From assembly GCA_964036275.1 (NCBI GenBank), contig OZ038435.1, positions 10,164,310 to 10,228,309 on the forward strand: a stretch of DNA of 64,000 nt. Direction: 5' to 3'. The notes beneath the pieces are model-generated. The model ran no database searches. It saw only the letters and a list, made by a program, of their open reading frames with translations, and was not told the origin of the DNA. The DNA is from Litoditis marina. Lineage: Eukaryota > Nematoda > Chromadorea > Rhabditida > Rhabditidae. The position numbers were made by a program, and so were the translations under genes. Shown here one piece after another: positions 21,601-32,900 of this stretch (the first letter of the stretch is position 1; the number at the start of each line of letters is the position of its first letter).

Positions 21601-24600
21601 TTCGAAGAATGATTTCCGTCCTTCATCGATGGAAGCATATCGAATTTCCAAGTTTCCCCAAATTAGCAAGAAATTATCAGTTTTTGACTTTTGTCAGTTG
21701 ATAAATCGTATGATCATTGATCAGAGTTGGAATTATTGATACATGTTGAGTTTATCGTGACTCTTTGCAGACGATGAAGGAGAAGTTGACGCAACAGGCT
21801 CGCGAATACGAGGCCCAGCAGACACTCCGACAGCACACTCAGGTAAGCAACGTTCATGCACCAGCAAGGTTGTCCGAATAGTCAGAAAAGTTCGAAAAGC
21901 GGACTACTTTTTAGCCGAAAACATGAAAATCGGTCTACCTTTGATGAAAAGTCCATAATTTACCCGTGTTTACATCGAAAAACGGATTAATTTCTGTAGC
22001 TTAGTCAGACCTTACTGGTGTATGGCAATGTTTTGTTCAGGCAGACACCGCCTCTCAGAATGGTTTCGAAATCCCAACCCCTCCATCTTTTTTCGAGCCG
22101 CGACCCCCCGAAACTGCGATTTTCGATTATATTTTGCTTTATTCACTGTCAATTTTCAACTCACGACCCCTACTTTTCACATGAGTTAGTTCGTTACCCT
22201 CTATTCCATAAGAGGCCTTGGTGGTGTATGTATTCAGGTAACAGATGCTTCGTTGTGTATAAACTATTTTGTACTGCACTAAAACGCAGAAATGTGTCCT
22301 GTAAAGAATGATTCACTTTCACTGATTCCTGCCTCAATCGTATTCCAGAATCTACCCAAGTAGGTGGGGATTTATAATAATTGTGGTATGTTTTTCATTG
22401 ATTTGCAGGACTTCATTGACAAGTTCCGTTACAACGCCAAACGTGCTCCCATGGTACAATCGAGAATCAAGATGTTGGAGAGACTGTGAGTTCCCGAGAA
22501 CTAAACTAACGTGTTGTAGCCTACCGCATTCTCTGGTTTTTTCTGTCTGTTGTGAAAGTTTGAACTATTTTGATCGAAAATCATGAGTTGCACATTGAAA
22601 ACCGGTTATTTTTGTAACGCTTATTTGGACTTCCTCACCGTTACGTGAGTGGTTTCTGTTAATGTGTACATTTTCTAAGTGTAATGTATTTACAAAGTGA
22701 CCTATCCATTCATCATGATTCGTTGTGAAAATTGTCTTCATTTTGCAGGCCAGTTCTGCAGAATGTGGAATTGGATGCCGAGATCACCTTCAAGTTCCCC
22801 GAATGCGAGGTGCTCAGCAATCCCGTCCTGCAGATGGACGACGTCTCGTTTAGGTACGTCATTCTGTAGTTTGGTCGCCACATTTAAGTTTGTAGTTTGG
22901 TATACGTAAATGGTACATATTTTTATTTTCCCATCAGAGAAACAAACACACACCAGTGAGGTTCCCACAAAAAGTAGTCCATTTTTATTATTGACTCGTG
23001 AAAATGCATTATTTTCCATCGAAAATTGGCAATTTCCCCCGATATCAGTGAGAAAGAAGGCCGTTTTGCGAGTTTTGTGGCTAATCGGTCAACTTTACTG
23101 GTTTATGGAAACAAAAGTGAGCATGAGTAACACAAAATGTGAGCATGTGTAACTAAAAATACAAATAAGTGTGTGTTTGTCGCTAGTGGGTCTCAAAAGT
23201 GGTCATCAGTCAATATCAAATCAGGAGGTGTTTGTAGTTTGGTCCTCACGTTTTTAGTTTATGGAAAATGAACTTGACTTTGTTTACCCGTGCTGTAATG
23301 TTTCTATTATTCACTACTTTCCAGGTACAATGAAGATTCGCCGTACCTCTTCCGTAAACTCAATCTAGGAACTCATGCCAACTCTCGGATCTGTATTGTC
23401 AGTCATTTATTCTACGTGAAAAGCTATTAATTTTCTATGAAAACTTTCATTCCAGTAACATATGAACCATTTTTGGAGCATGGTTCAAGATGGAAGTTTC
23501 TGCTACATCGCAAACTCGAAGCTTCATTTGTTTTTTGCGTTCTTGGTATTTATTGGGCTTTTTTTGTGGTCCAAACACTTGTGTTTGTACTAACACTTGT
23601 GTCTATAATCACACGATTCTCTCACTATTCTTAGTAATATCTATATTTGTTCTATTGTAGGTGGGAGAAAACGGTGCTGGTAAGACTACCCTTCTGAAGC
23701 TGCTTTTGGACGATCTCCAGCCCTCACTGGGAATGAGAAACGTGAATCGACGGTAAGTTGATGTTATCCGGGGTAGTTATTCGAAAGTATCAAGTCTAAT
23801 CTGATTATGTGATTATCCAGTGGTCAAACTGTGCTTTCCTTTCGCAGATCGCCAAAACTGTTTCAAGGCAAAACTCGAAAACCAGCGTCTTGCTTGAACA
23901 TTTAAGTTCTCAAAAAAACACCATCTTCCTCATATTGATAAAGTATGAAATTGAGGTTACAATTTCCCATTTTGATATACGTATGGCAAATTTTACATAA
24001 ATTACTTGCAGAATCCGTATCGGTTACTTCACGCAGCATCACGTGGACCAGTTAGACATGGACATGACTGCGCTGGAGGTGTTGGCCAAGAATCATCCCG
24101 GTACGTTGGTTGTTTCGTTTATGAATGCTGTCGGAATAGCCGGGGAAACAAATCAAAAAACAAAAACAGGCTCCCTTTTCGCAAATAGCGTGAAAATGTC
24201 TGGTTTTGAACGAAAATTCACGTGTTCAAATAAATAACGGGTTAGTTTTTTTTTGTAGAATAGTCATACTTTACTGGTGTGTGACTGATTGTTTCGTGAT
24301 TATTGGTTTGTAATATATGTGTGTTAATTGATTGCAGGCGAGGCGCATGTTTCATATTACAGATTTCTTCGTGATTTAACGCGTTTTTTTTGTTAAAAAA
24401 TATTACTCTGTTACTCGTAACTCTAGTGTAATATATATGTATTGATTGCAGGCAAGACGCAGGAGGACTACCGTGCGTCTCTGGGTAAATTCGGTTTGGC
24501 TGGGGACATGGCCCTACAGTCTGTCTACACTCTCTCGGGAGGACAGAAGAGTAGACTGGCGTTCGCCAATTTGGCCATGATGGCGTACGTTGAGAGGGAG

Positions 24601-26037
24601 AGAGGGGGATAGAGAGAGAGAGAGAGAGAGAGAGATGGGGGGGGGGGGAGGTAGAGAAGGGGACAGAGAGAGAGAGATCGGGGGAGGGAGGGGGGGGGGG
24701 GGGGGTTGGTGTAGAGAGAAGAGGGAGAGGAAGAGATGACTAGCTGATCCGTAATGACAGATTTTGTAAACGCCTTGGCCTTGATGCTAAAATCATTACA
24801 AAAGTGATCAAATTGGGATGAGAGTTGAGGTGAAATCGTGAAAGGAGAAAATACCAGAATATCTAGCTCGAAGGCGTTTTTCGGCTGGAGGTACATGTTT
24901 GAGACCATTAAAGAAGGACGATTATGTGGACCAATCCCGTGTCAACGGTCCTTTAAACTGCAAAAAAAATGTATTGTAGTTTAAAGGAGTGAACCGTTGC
25001 GATTGGACCACATAATCGTCCTTCTTTAACATCTTTAACTCTCCTGCCAACCTCACCTATTTCCAGTCCCAACTACCTGATCATGGACGAGCCCACCAAT
25101 CACTTGGATGTCGAGACTGTGGCCGCCCTAGGAGCAGCACTCAACGCATTCAATGTGGGTTATCGATTTTATATTTTATGAGATAGCGAGATGATCAATT
25201 TGGGTTGCCTTTCGTGATTTGTTAGATTCCCATCTAACGCGAATCCAGGTTTTTCCGAATCTATACACGACAAATCCAGGTTTTTACGAATCTCTACACG
25301 ACTTCCAATAGTTATCACTAACTCTGGAAGTTTTTTTTTTGCAGTTTTGTGTCACCAAGTGGTAGATATGGGTGTGACCTAGGTACGATATGACCCGAAG
25401 GTCAGACTCAGAGATTGTGATCTACAAATCTCAGGTTGTGTATTTTTCAACTCATTCACGTTTCAGGGCGGCGTGGTACTAGTTTCTCACGACGAGCAAC
25501 TGATCGAGAGTGTGTGCAAGGAGTTGTGGGTGGTCAAGGACAGAATGGTCACCAACTTGGAGGGCGGACTGGAGGAGTACAGAAAACAGGTATGGGCATG
25601 AAACCATAGGCAACGACCTAATCATCGTTGTTAATTGTAGTTTGATTTCAAAACACGCCGTATTCACGAAGTTTGACTGAGAAGCAACGGGACCAAACTA
25701 CCAAAAAGGTATAGGTCAACAAGCAACTTATAGGCATGATTTGGAATGAGCGAATAATCGAAAATGTGACTTTTCAATGATTCTCAGGTGATTAGTTCGT
25801 TTTTGAGAAATACAGCAAGACAAGCTTAGGTAGTGTCATACTTAGTTGGGGTTGTAATTTGGGCAATTAGTGAGAAATTGTATGTAGGTGTAGAAATAAA
25901 TGGAGTTGCTCTCATTTTGGATGGAGTAATGTAGAAGTCTTATGAAAATACATGATTCATAATTGTTTGAAAATTTTTTCATGTTTTCATAATTGTTTTT
26001 GTTTTAGGTGCAAAAGCAGCTTCAGATGATCGCCTAA
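15627..26037 (+). CDS. ABCF3: ABCF3, twin-ATPase ABC protein of the cytosol
   Basis: I read 23 exons: 15627-15708, 16216-16289, 16695-16768, 17194-17329, 17915-18034, 18328-18410, 18885-18989, 19322-19477, 19623-19688, 19948-20035, 20342-20412, 20952-21087, 21371-21499, 21771-21842, 22409-22485, 22749-22853, 23325-23397, 23661-23752, 24012-24100, 24452-24584, 25067-25154, 25467-25589, 26008-26037. They sum to 2202 nt (733 aa; human 709) with all phases matching. ATPase 1 has Walker A GRNGIGKT (210-217), signature FSGGW (354-358), Walker B LLLLDEP (374-380) and SHD (407-409). ATPase 2 has GENGAGKT (551-558), LSGGQ (637-641), LIMDEP (658-663) and SHD (690-692). The linker between the ATPases is retained and there are no membrane helices. 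ABCF proteins are soluble and act on translation and innate responses. Some introns carry repeats or exon echoes. An AATAAA lies at 26212-26217. Confidence 0.97.
15764..16003. mobile_element. Foldback MITE in ABCF3 intron 1
   Basis: The left end GTGGCCGTATTCTGTAAGCT and right end AGCTTACAAAATACGGCCAC are reverse complements with two mismatches. Pairing continues through CAAGTAGCCATGT and GCGAATnTT toward the centre. It is non-coding and confined to intron 1. Confidence 0.75.
16332..16490. mobile_element. ABCF3-intron MITE family, copy in intron 2
   Basis: The element begins with an ACACCAG-type end and finishes TTACTGGTGTAT. Inside are GTAGTCCGTTTTCAGATG, TGTAAACAC and a GACTATTCGGACAA block shared with five relatives: 16925-17048 (intron 3, left end decayed), 17439-17600 (intron 4), 21857-22024 (intron 14), 22941-23107 (intron 16) and about 24150-24284 (intron 19, partial). 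I noticed no copy outside this gene. Confidence 0.7.
17313..17422 (+). repeat. Perfect 55-bp tandem duplication over the exon 4 donor
   Basis: Bases 17313-17367 are repeated exactly at 17368-17422. The unit includes the last 17 coding bases of exon 4, the GT donor and about 38 bp of intron. Intron 4 therefore begins with two identical splice donors 55 bp apart. Using the downstream donor would insert 55 nt, shift the frame and very soon meet a stop. Confidence 0.92.
17439..17600. mobile_element. ABCF3-intron MITE family, copy in intron 4
   Basis: This is the best-preserved copy. It starts ATACACCAGTAAGGTTTGAC and ends CAACCTTGCTGGTGTATG, giving TIRs of about 16 bp. It shares GTAATCCGTTTTCAGATG, TGTAAACACGTG, TAGACCGATTTTCATC and GACTATTCGGACAA with its relatives. 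It contains no open frame of note. Confidence 0.75.
18441..18629. mobile_element. TTAA-ended MITE in ABCF3 intron 6
   Basis: It starts TTAAAGGGGACAGAAAGGAA and ends in the complement CCTCCTTTAA. It shares TTGACACGTGTTGGCCTGTT and the GGTACC block with the copies at 444-626 and 50717-50907. It sits entirely within intron 6. Confidence 0.7.
20044..20224. mobile_element. Foldback MITE in ABCF3 intron 10
   Basis: The ends read GTCATACTTTTTACGCGAGC and ...GACGTGAAAAGTATGGACGC, which are imperfect complements, with CGGCGTA blocks inside. The element at 37441-37610 has the same end motif and style (TTTCATACTTTTTACGTCTG to ACGTGAAAAGTATGAATGC), so the two are related. It is non-coding. Confidence 0.65.
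20514..20692. mobile_element. Foldback MITE in ABCF3 intron 11
   Basis: The left side (CTCGGTATTTCGTTAACCCTC) is the complement of the right side (GAGGGTTAACGAAATACCGGG). GGTTAAC blocks are repeated along both arms. It is confined to intron 11. Open frames crossing it are meaningless. Confidence 0.65.
21857..22024. mobile_element. ABCF3-intron MITE family, copy in intron 14
   Basis: It starts GCACCAGCAAGGTTGTCCGA and ends CAGACCTTACTGGTGTATG. The orientation is opposite to the intron 4 copy. It shares the GCGGACTACTTTTTAGCCG and ACCCGTGTTTACAT blocks. Confidence 0.7.
22941..23107. mobile_element. ABCF3-intron MITE family, copy in intron 16
   Basis: It is bounded by ACACACCAGTGAGG and TTTACTGGTTTATGG. 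The AGTAGTCCATTTTT block and a reverse-oriented CGGTCAACTTTACT end tie it to the family. It is more diverged than the copies in introns 4 and 14. Confidence 0.6.
24309..24347 (+). repeat. Echo of the ABCF3 exon 20 acceptor
   Basis: TGTAATATATGTGTGTTAATTG then ATTGCAGGCGAGGCGCA closely matches the real boundary at 24428-24462 (GTGTAATATATATGTATTG, ATTGCAGGCAAGACGCA), about 114 bp upstream of it. The 3' splice signal is intact in the echo. Coding similarity fades within about four codons. Splicing to it would change the reading after Gly610. Confidence 0.7.
24593..24735. repeat. GA/G-rich microsatellite in ABCF3 intron 20
   Basis: GAGAGA and poly-G runs begin within ten bases of the exon 20 donor and continue for about 140 bp. 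The stretch is low-complexity, and the reverse-strand open frame across it is an artefact. Confidence 0.85.
24908..25029. mobile_element. 122-bp palindromic MITE (ABCF3 intron 20)
   Basis: TTAAAGAAGGACGATTATGT at the left and its complement ACATAATCGTCCTTCTTTAA at the right enclose a near-perfect hairpin with CCTTTAAACTGCA / GCAGTTTAAAGG arms. This is one of at least eleven near-full copies: 26741-26864, 28843-28965, 30825-30949, 36846-36969, 36964-37089, 41606-41724, 47723-47841, 52915-53022, 57715-57837, 59018-59140 and 61830-61952. TTAA ends suggest a piggyBac-like mobiliser, which is inference. Confidence 0.8.
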
Positions 26038-27556
26038 ATGCGTCGTGGGAATGGCTGTATTTAGTGCAATTGCAGCCATTACAAATGACTTTTGACCTTC
26101 TGTTGACCTTTCCTTGTTAGTTGATCACTTGTTTTGTGATATTTAATATTCGAGACTCCTTTCATGTTCTTTAGCATGTCGTTTTTTGTTTCACTGGGGT
26201 TCTCTTTTTTGAATAAAGATTGTAAGTTATGTTGTGTTAACACATGGGAATCCTCTTTTTGATTCAAACAGATTAAGGTTCACGATTTTGTATTTAAAGT
26301 AGACCAATTTTCCGGGAATTCGTGAAAAGATGGCATTTTTTATTTGGCCGGTTGCCAGCAAAATGTGATTGTGAGCCAGTCGGTTGTCATGGGGATGTGG
26401 CAGCCGAATGGGAATGAGTCGACTGAAATGCATCACAGATTCCCTTTTTATGCCTTTTAAAACTTTATTTCTTAACCAAATAACATAGTTTTTAGTTTAT
26501 AATAAATTTTGGGCTACTACTGATTGACAATCATTGTCCGAAACAAGATTTTTAATCTCAGAAACTACGATTACGAATAACAAGTAGGTTTTTGCTACTA
26601 TACTGTAGTAGCAAAAACGGTTGTGAATGTCTTGCTGGCTACAATCTCTTCAGAATAGTTTCGGATCTGGGTTTTCTGTGAAAAGTGAAAATCGAGTAGT
26701 TCAGATTTACGGAAAAAGTTACTCGTCATCATTTGTTTTTTTAAAGAAGGACGATTATGTGGACCAATCCCGTGTCAACGGTCCTTTAAACTGCACTTGG
26801 AAAATGTATTGCAGTTTAAAGGACTGAAGCGTTGCGATGGGACCACATAACCGTCCTTCTTTAAGTTTAATATAATTTTGATTGTTTCACGTTTTGGTGA
26901 AGCGTGAAATATTGAACACCCGTGAAAAGGTTTTGTGCTGTACAATACCAGCTATACTGAAGACAATTCTTATCGAATGCTCATTTGTTGATTTGTAATA
27001 TCTATCCATTATACGGTACATTCCGCTATCTAGCTATCTTCTTATATTGTTTTCAATTTCAGAATAACAGACTGCCTAGTGGGTTACTGTATTAAGATAT
27101 TTCAAATTACATAGCAATATAGTAGCGGTACTCAGAACGATTAGCGCCAATTTTCTGCAGTTGGCCAGCTACAAAAACGAGAGAGCATGCAGGTCAATGA
27201 CGCGCAGACAGGCTAAGACAGCCTGCGTCTCTGTGACCTGCAAACTCTCTCGTTCAGCCAATGAAAAAAGTGGCTGGCCAATTGGCTGGGAATTGTCGCA
27301 GTTCATCTCATTGAGATTTGGCGGCGTTCCAAACAATGTTCCAGGCCATTTCTCACCGCTTCTTATTTTTTATATATACGTGAAACAGACTATAAGTGTT
27401 TCTCTTAGTTGTTGTTTTCATTTCATGAGATTTAGTTTCCTTCTCACATTGTTTCCAATAATCGGCCACTTAAAAGGGTAGTTTATAGGGCTTAGTCCAC
27501 TGTTTATGTGAAATGTAATGAATAGCGGCGGTTGCGTCATGGGTCGGCGAGGGTGC

Positions 27557-28605
27557 GAAAATCGGTATAGTCCGTTTCACTTATACGTAACAGATTACAG
27601 TATCATTCAAACATTCAAGTAACTGTTTTCCATTGATGAACTTTTAAGAAAAATATGGAAATGCGTATAGTTCATTTAACTCCAACGTCACATGTTACAG
27701 TATCATTCAAACATTCAAGTAACTGTTTTCCATTGATGAACTTTTAAGAAAAATATGGAAATGGGTATAGTTCATTTAACTCAAACGTCACATGTTACAG
27801 TATCATTCAAACATTCAAGTAACTGTTTTCCATTGATGAACTTTCAAGAAAAATATGGAAATGGGTATAGTTCATTTAACTCAAACGTCACATGTTACAG
27901 TATCATTCAAACATTCAAGTAACTGTTTTCCATTGATGAACTTTTAAGAAAAATATGGAAATGGGTACAGTCCATTTCACTCAGACGTCACATGTTACAG
28001 TATCATTCAAACATTCAAGTAACTGTTTTCCATTGATGAACTTTCAAGAAAAATATGGAAATGGGTATAGTTCATTTAACTCAAACGTCACATGTTACAG
28101 TATCATTCAAACATTCAAGTAACTGTTTTCCATTGATGAACTTTCAAGAAAAATATGGAAATGGGTACAGTCCATTTCACTCAGACGTCACATGTTACAG
28201 TATCATTCAAACATTCAAGTAACTGTTTTCCATTGATGAACTTTCAAGAAAAATATGGAAATGGGTATAGTTCATTTAACTCAAACGTCACATGTTACAG
28301 TATCATTCAAACATTCAAGTAACTGTTTTCCATTGATGAACTTTCAAGAAAAATATGGAAATGGGTATAGTCCATTTCACTCAGACGTAACAGATTACAG
28401 TATCATTTAAACATTCAAGTAACTGTTTTCCATTGATGAACTTTCAAGAAAAATATGGAAATGGGTATAGTTCATTTAACTCAAACGTCACATGTTACAG
28501 TATCATTCAAACATTCAGGTAACTGTTTTCCATTGATGAACTTTCAAGAAAAATATGGAAATGCGTATAGTTCATTTAACTCAAACGTCACATTTTACAG
28601 TATCC
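27557..28605. repeat. 100-bp satellite array, about 10.5 units
   Basis: The block TATCATTCAAACATTCAAGT recurs at 27601, 27701, 27801 and every 100 bp through 28501 without a length change. Units fall into two types by the stretch before TTACAG: type A has TATAGTTCATTTAACTCAAACG, and type B has the variant AGTCCATTTCACTCAGACG. Type B units stand at about 27961, 28161 and 28361, alternating with A. No open frame or gene is present. Confidence 0.95.
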
Positions 28606-29714
28606 CGCAACCTTTTACAAACTCCGTTTAAAGGGTTACAAGTGCTCTAATCATACTGATATTAAAAATAATGATACCGTCAAGAATATTATTAGGTAAA
28701 TACCGAGTTATCTGAAACATCTTAGTCATGTTTCAATTTCCAGTGGAATGGGCAAAAATCGGTATATTCCGTTTCACCTAAACGTGACACGATACAGTAT
28801 GCTTTTTATTTACGGAAAAAGTTACTGGTCATCATTTGTTTTTTAAAGAAGGGCGATTATGTGGACCAATCCCGTGTCAACGGTCCTTTAAACTGCAATT
28901 GGAAAATGTATTGCAGTTTAAAGGACTGAACCGTTACGATTGGACCACATAACCGTCCTTCTTTCACAACGTAGTACTGTAAATAGGTTGTATGAACTAG
29001 AAACCGATTATAGAAGAGCAATTAGACCCAGTGAGGAATGTTACTAGTCAAATATCAATTTACGTGGAACGTGACATTGTTCCGTTTACAATTGAGTGGC
29101 GCGCGAAAGAGATGGTCCGTTCCACCAATACGTAGCACATGTAATAGCTCTCTCCTATGGAAACCAAGAAAACTGTCCTCGATAGCCCCACCAATTGAGA
29201 GCGTAGAAGAAAGCATCGGAACTTTCCAAAAAGTTCGCTCGTCTAAAAAAGTTTACTCGTAAAGACTGATAAATAAATATTAACATATTATTAAGTTGTT
29301 ATATGTGTTTCACTTACAGATAAAGCAGTCATCAATCAAATTGGTGTTCACTGTTCCTTCTCAACAACCATCATCGTTGAACCAGCCAATAATCATCAGA
29401 ACTGGACTTTGACTATTTCAATTACAAACAATTTATATTTGAATCCCCGCCATTTCTATTTGAGCAATTAGCTTCTCCCCCACTGACCCGCCGACATACG
29501 GGTCTACCAGGTGAAGCGTGAAGGAACGTGTCACGCGCGTGATGGATTACGGTATCTAGCAGGAGCATGAAAGGCGGCGCCGCTATCTGTTGCGCCACCC
29601 ACGATGACTAATTGAACTTGACTCGCTTACGCAATTCGGCTGGGAGATGTAGTTCATGCTATCTTTCTCTAACTGTCTAACTCACTCTTTTATACTGTAA
29701 CTTTCTCTATCTCC

Positions 29715-29890
29715 ATATATATATGTCTTTCGCTCTCTCTCTTTCTCTCTTTCTTTCGATCTATATATCTCTAAGTCTCTATTTCTGTTTCTGTTTCTCT
29801 CTCCCTCTTCTTCCAATCTCTCTCTCTCTTTTTCATCACTTCGTTTCCTTCGTATATTTTATTTCTCCCTCTCTCTCTCTCTCTCTCCCC

Positions 29891-29950
<60 letters not shown>
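29715..29950 (+). repeat. CT microsatellite running into the ARL6 acceptor
   Basis: CTCTCT tracts fill this stretch and end directly in TTCCAG, three bases before the ARL6 start codon region. The repeat thus supplies an exceptionally long polypyrimidine tract to the 3' splice site. The leucine/serine-rich frames here are repeat artefacts. Confidence 0.85.
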
Positions 29951-29952
<2 letters not shown>

Positions 29953-29955
29953 GGC

Positions 29956-32900
29956 ATGGGTTTCTTCTCCTCCCTTTCTTCCATCTTCGGACTCGGAAAG
30001 AAACAAGTCGACCTAATTGTAGTTGGACTGGACAACTCGGGAAAGGTATTGTTTTTCTCAGAACACTTTTACAAAATATTTGATTCATGTTTGTCCTCAA
30101 TCTGTACTACTTTCGCCTTCTTGTACATAAACGCTGAAATAACAATAGAACGCATTTTGGAATTAATAAACTTTCTGCAAGGGTTTCAAATAAGGATCTG
30201 AAAGTATTCACTATAGTTTTCTCAAAATTCCTGGTTTCAGACCACAATATTGAACCAGCTAAATCTTGATCATTGAATACATGAAAATTGCAATATATTT
30301 GCAAAATATGATTATTTTTGTTGTGAAACTACTTCTTCCAGACGACCATTCTGAACCAGCTGAAGACCCCCGAGACGCGCACATCGCAAATTGTGCCCAC
30401 AGTAGGATACACTGTCACCAATTTCACTACGGAGAACTTCAGCTTCAACGCGTTTGATATGGCCGGGCAAGGTGAGACTCCTTATAGTATTATATAGTGA
30501 GCGCCAAATTCATAAGTTTCTGCCTCTCGCCGGAATCGAACCTGGGAGCAAAAGATTCGTAGCTAGGGCGCTAACCCCTGCGCTATTGAAGCTCATGACA
30601 GGCAGGCTTTTGAATCGGAGACATGTGTGCGTACACAGCGGAAAGTGAGATATACAGTACCCTCCCGCCTTTCCGTTGGCGACAACTATAATTATAATTA
30701 AATGTTGCGGCGAATTGTACCGATTCTAATATTTCCGAAACACTTTTAGTAATAGTTGGTCAAAATCCGGTTCAACGCGTTTGATATGGCCGGGCACAGT
30801 GAGATTTCTCAACTTCAAATTCTTATTGAAGAAGTACGATTATGTGGTCCAATCGCAACGCTTCAGTCCTTTAATCTGCAGTACATTTTTCAATTGCAGT
30901 TTAAAGGACCGTTGACACGGGATTGGTCCACATAATCGTTCTACTTTAAATAACAAAACCACCTGTTAATGTTTTATTTACTAGTTTTGACAAGGCGTGA
31001 AACGCGCGCCTCTGAACCGTGCTTCGACGAGCCATTAACAAACTTTGAGAAATGCTTTGAGAAATGTTGAATCTGTAACATGGTGGAATGATAGTATATT
31101 AGTTTTTGTTCTGAACATATTATGTCATAACTGTCAAATGTCATAAACGAAACAACATAATGTCGTTTTGAACACATTATGTCATAATAAAGTTCGTTCC
31201 ACCCGCTTATAGCCCTCTACAGTAATCCGCTCAAACTTCCCAGTCAAAGGTTAGTATATGGCCGGTTTTTGATATATCTTCAAAGATTGGTAGTGTCTTC
31301 TACATGTTTTCTAGTACAGAATATTAGAGTTTAGAACCAAAAGGATAAACTATCTAACAGTAGACACCTCCTGAATCTCTGACGGATTACTGTAGAAGGA
31401 CAATCATTGGTGAAACAGAGTATAACCTGCCCCAATTTCCAGCAAAGTATCGAAACGTGTGGGAGTCGTACTACGCCGTGGCGCAGGGCATCATTTTCGT
31501 CGTCAGTTTACAATTTTTTATAGTCTTTTCCATTCCCACTGAGACTCCTACAGTAGGATTTCGAAACTTCCAAGCCGTTTTGCTCGCTTACTTTTGATCG
31601 GAGAAGTTGAGGATGTTCGTACCTCCTTCTCCTTTTCAGGTAGAGTAAATATACGAGAGCTTTTTCCATGAACTTAATTTTCAGCTTCACAATAGTAATT
31701 TTCTTAGCATTATCAGATTTCATGTTTGAATGTTGTGTTAGTTTGTTTTTTTCCTCTTTTCTAAAGTTCATGTAGTTAGGTCATTTTTGATTGAATTCAG
31801 GTTCTCATGCATATGAACAAATGAATTATTATTATTAAATAGCCTTCGGAAATTTTGTATGGTTACTGTAGGAGTCTCAGTAGGAATGGTGGGAACTATA
31901 CCTTTTTTTCTAAACAGTGTTCAGTAAGTGCGAATTTCATTCAAAAACTGGGGGATAAATGAAGTTGTATATTTTGATTCCGGTGTGCGTCTGAGATGAG
32001 CCAGCTCGAGAACGTTCGGTTGGATAGCTACAATGATTAACAACCGAAAACGATCAATAAATCAATCTATTGAACCATCAACAAATCAATCGATAAACCC
32101 ATCAATAGTATTGCAGGTGGACAGTTCGGATCGTCTCCGAATGGCCGTGGCGAGAGACGAATTGTGGATGATCATGGACCACAGGGACCTCGCGAATAGA
32201 CACGTGAGAACTTAGTTTTCATTTTACGTGAGGAGAGTGTCACGTGTAACGATTCAATGCATACGTGAACAAAAAACTTGTACATTGCGTTTATTTTCTC
32301 ACGTAACAGGCTGAAAAATGTGATAATTGAGAACATATTGCTTTTTTTAAGTCAGTGGTCACGTGAGCGTTGCATCGATACACGTGACCACATAGTCACG
32401 TGCATGCAATTTTTACGTGCCCTTAACGTGTACTTTATTTATTATGTTTGTGACGCAACGGGAAGAACGTTTGATTTATGTCCGAAACATCTTCCAGTGT
32501 GTAGTTGTCCTACACAGAAAAAAATCGAATTATGAGTGACATATTCGGAACAGTAATAGTTCATTTGTTTTCAATGGGAAATAGACATAATCACTGTTTT
32601 CAGATTCCCATCCTGGTGCTAGCGAATAAAATGGACGAGAAAGACGCGATGCCCTCCTCAGAGATATCCACCAATTTGGGTCAGTTACTACGGTAGCACT
32701 GAAGTATTCTGTGTATCTTGTTGTGACTGGCCTTTCGCGTTCGCCAAAGTTTCCAACCACTTCTCCTTCAATTATAAGTCAAACGAGTGCACATTTATAT
32801 TAAACACTTGTGTCATAAATTAGTACCGTTCTTTCGAATCGACTGTTATTCATAATAAGATCAATGAATAATAATAATAGTAGTATTTGTCTCGGAGGTC

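Larger units (their letters stand above)
26038..29950. other. Intergenic: ABCF3 3' end, satellite, MITEs
   Basis: After the ABCF3 polyadenylation signal (AATAAA 26212-26217) I found no exon until ARL6. The region holds palindromic MITEs at 26741-26864 and 28843-28965, a hairpin at 27179-27255 (GAGAGCATGCAGGTC...GACCTGCAAACTCTC), the 100-bp satellite, and a CT microsatellite at 29715-29950. The two MITEs share about 35 bp of left flank (TTTACGGAAAAAGTTACT...), so one arose by segmental copying of the other. Confidence 0.6.

Noticed and set aside
16332..24284. ABCF3-intron elements as introners that created the introns
   Set aside because: The elements occupy only parts of their introns and do not supply the splice sites, so they were inserted into existing introns.
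27557..28605. Regular 100-bp repeats considered as a CRISPR array
   Set aside because: The whole 100 bp is repeated with no variable spacers, and the genome is an animal's. It is a satellite.
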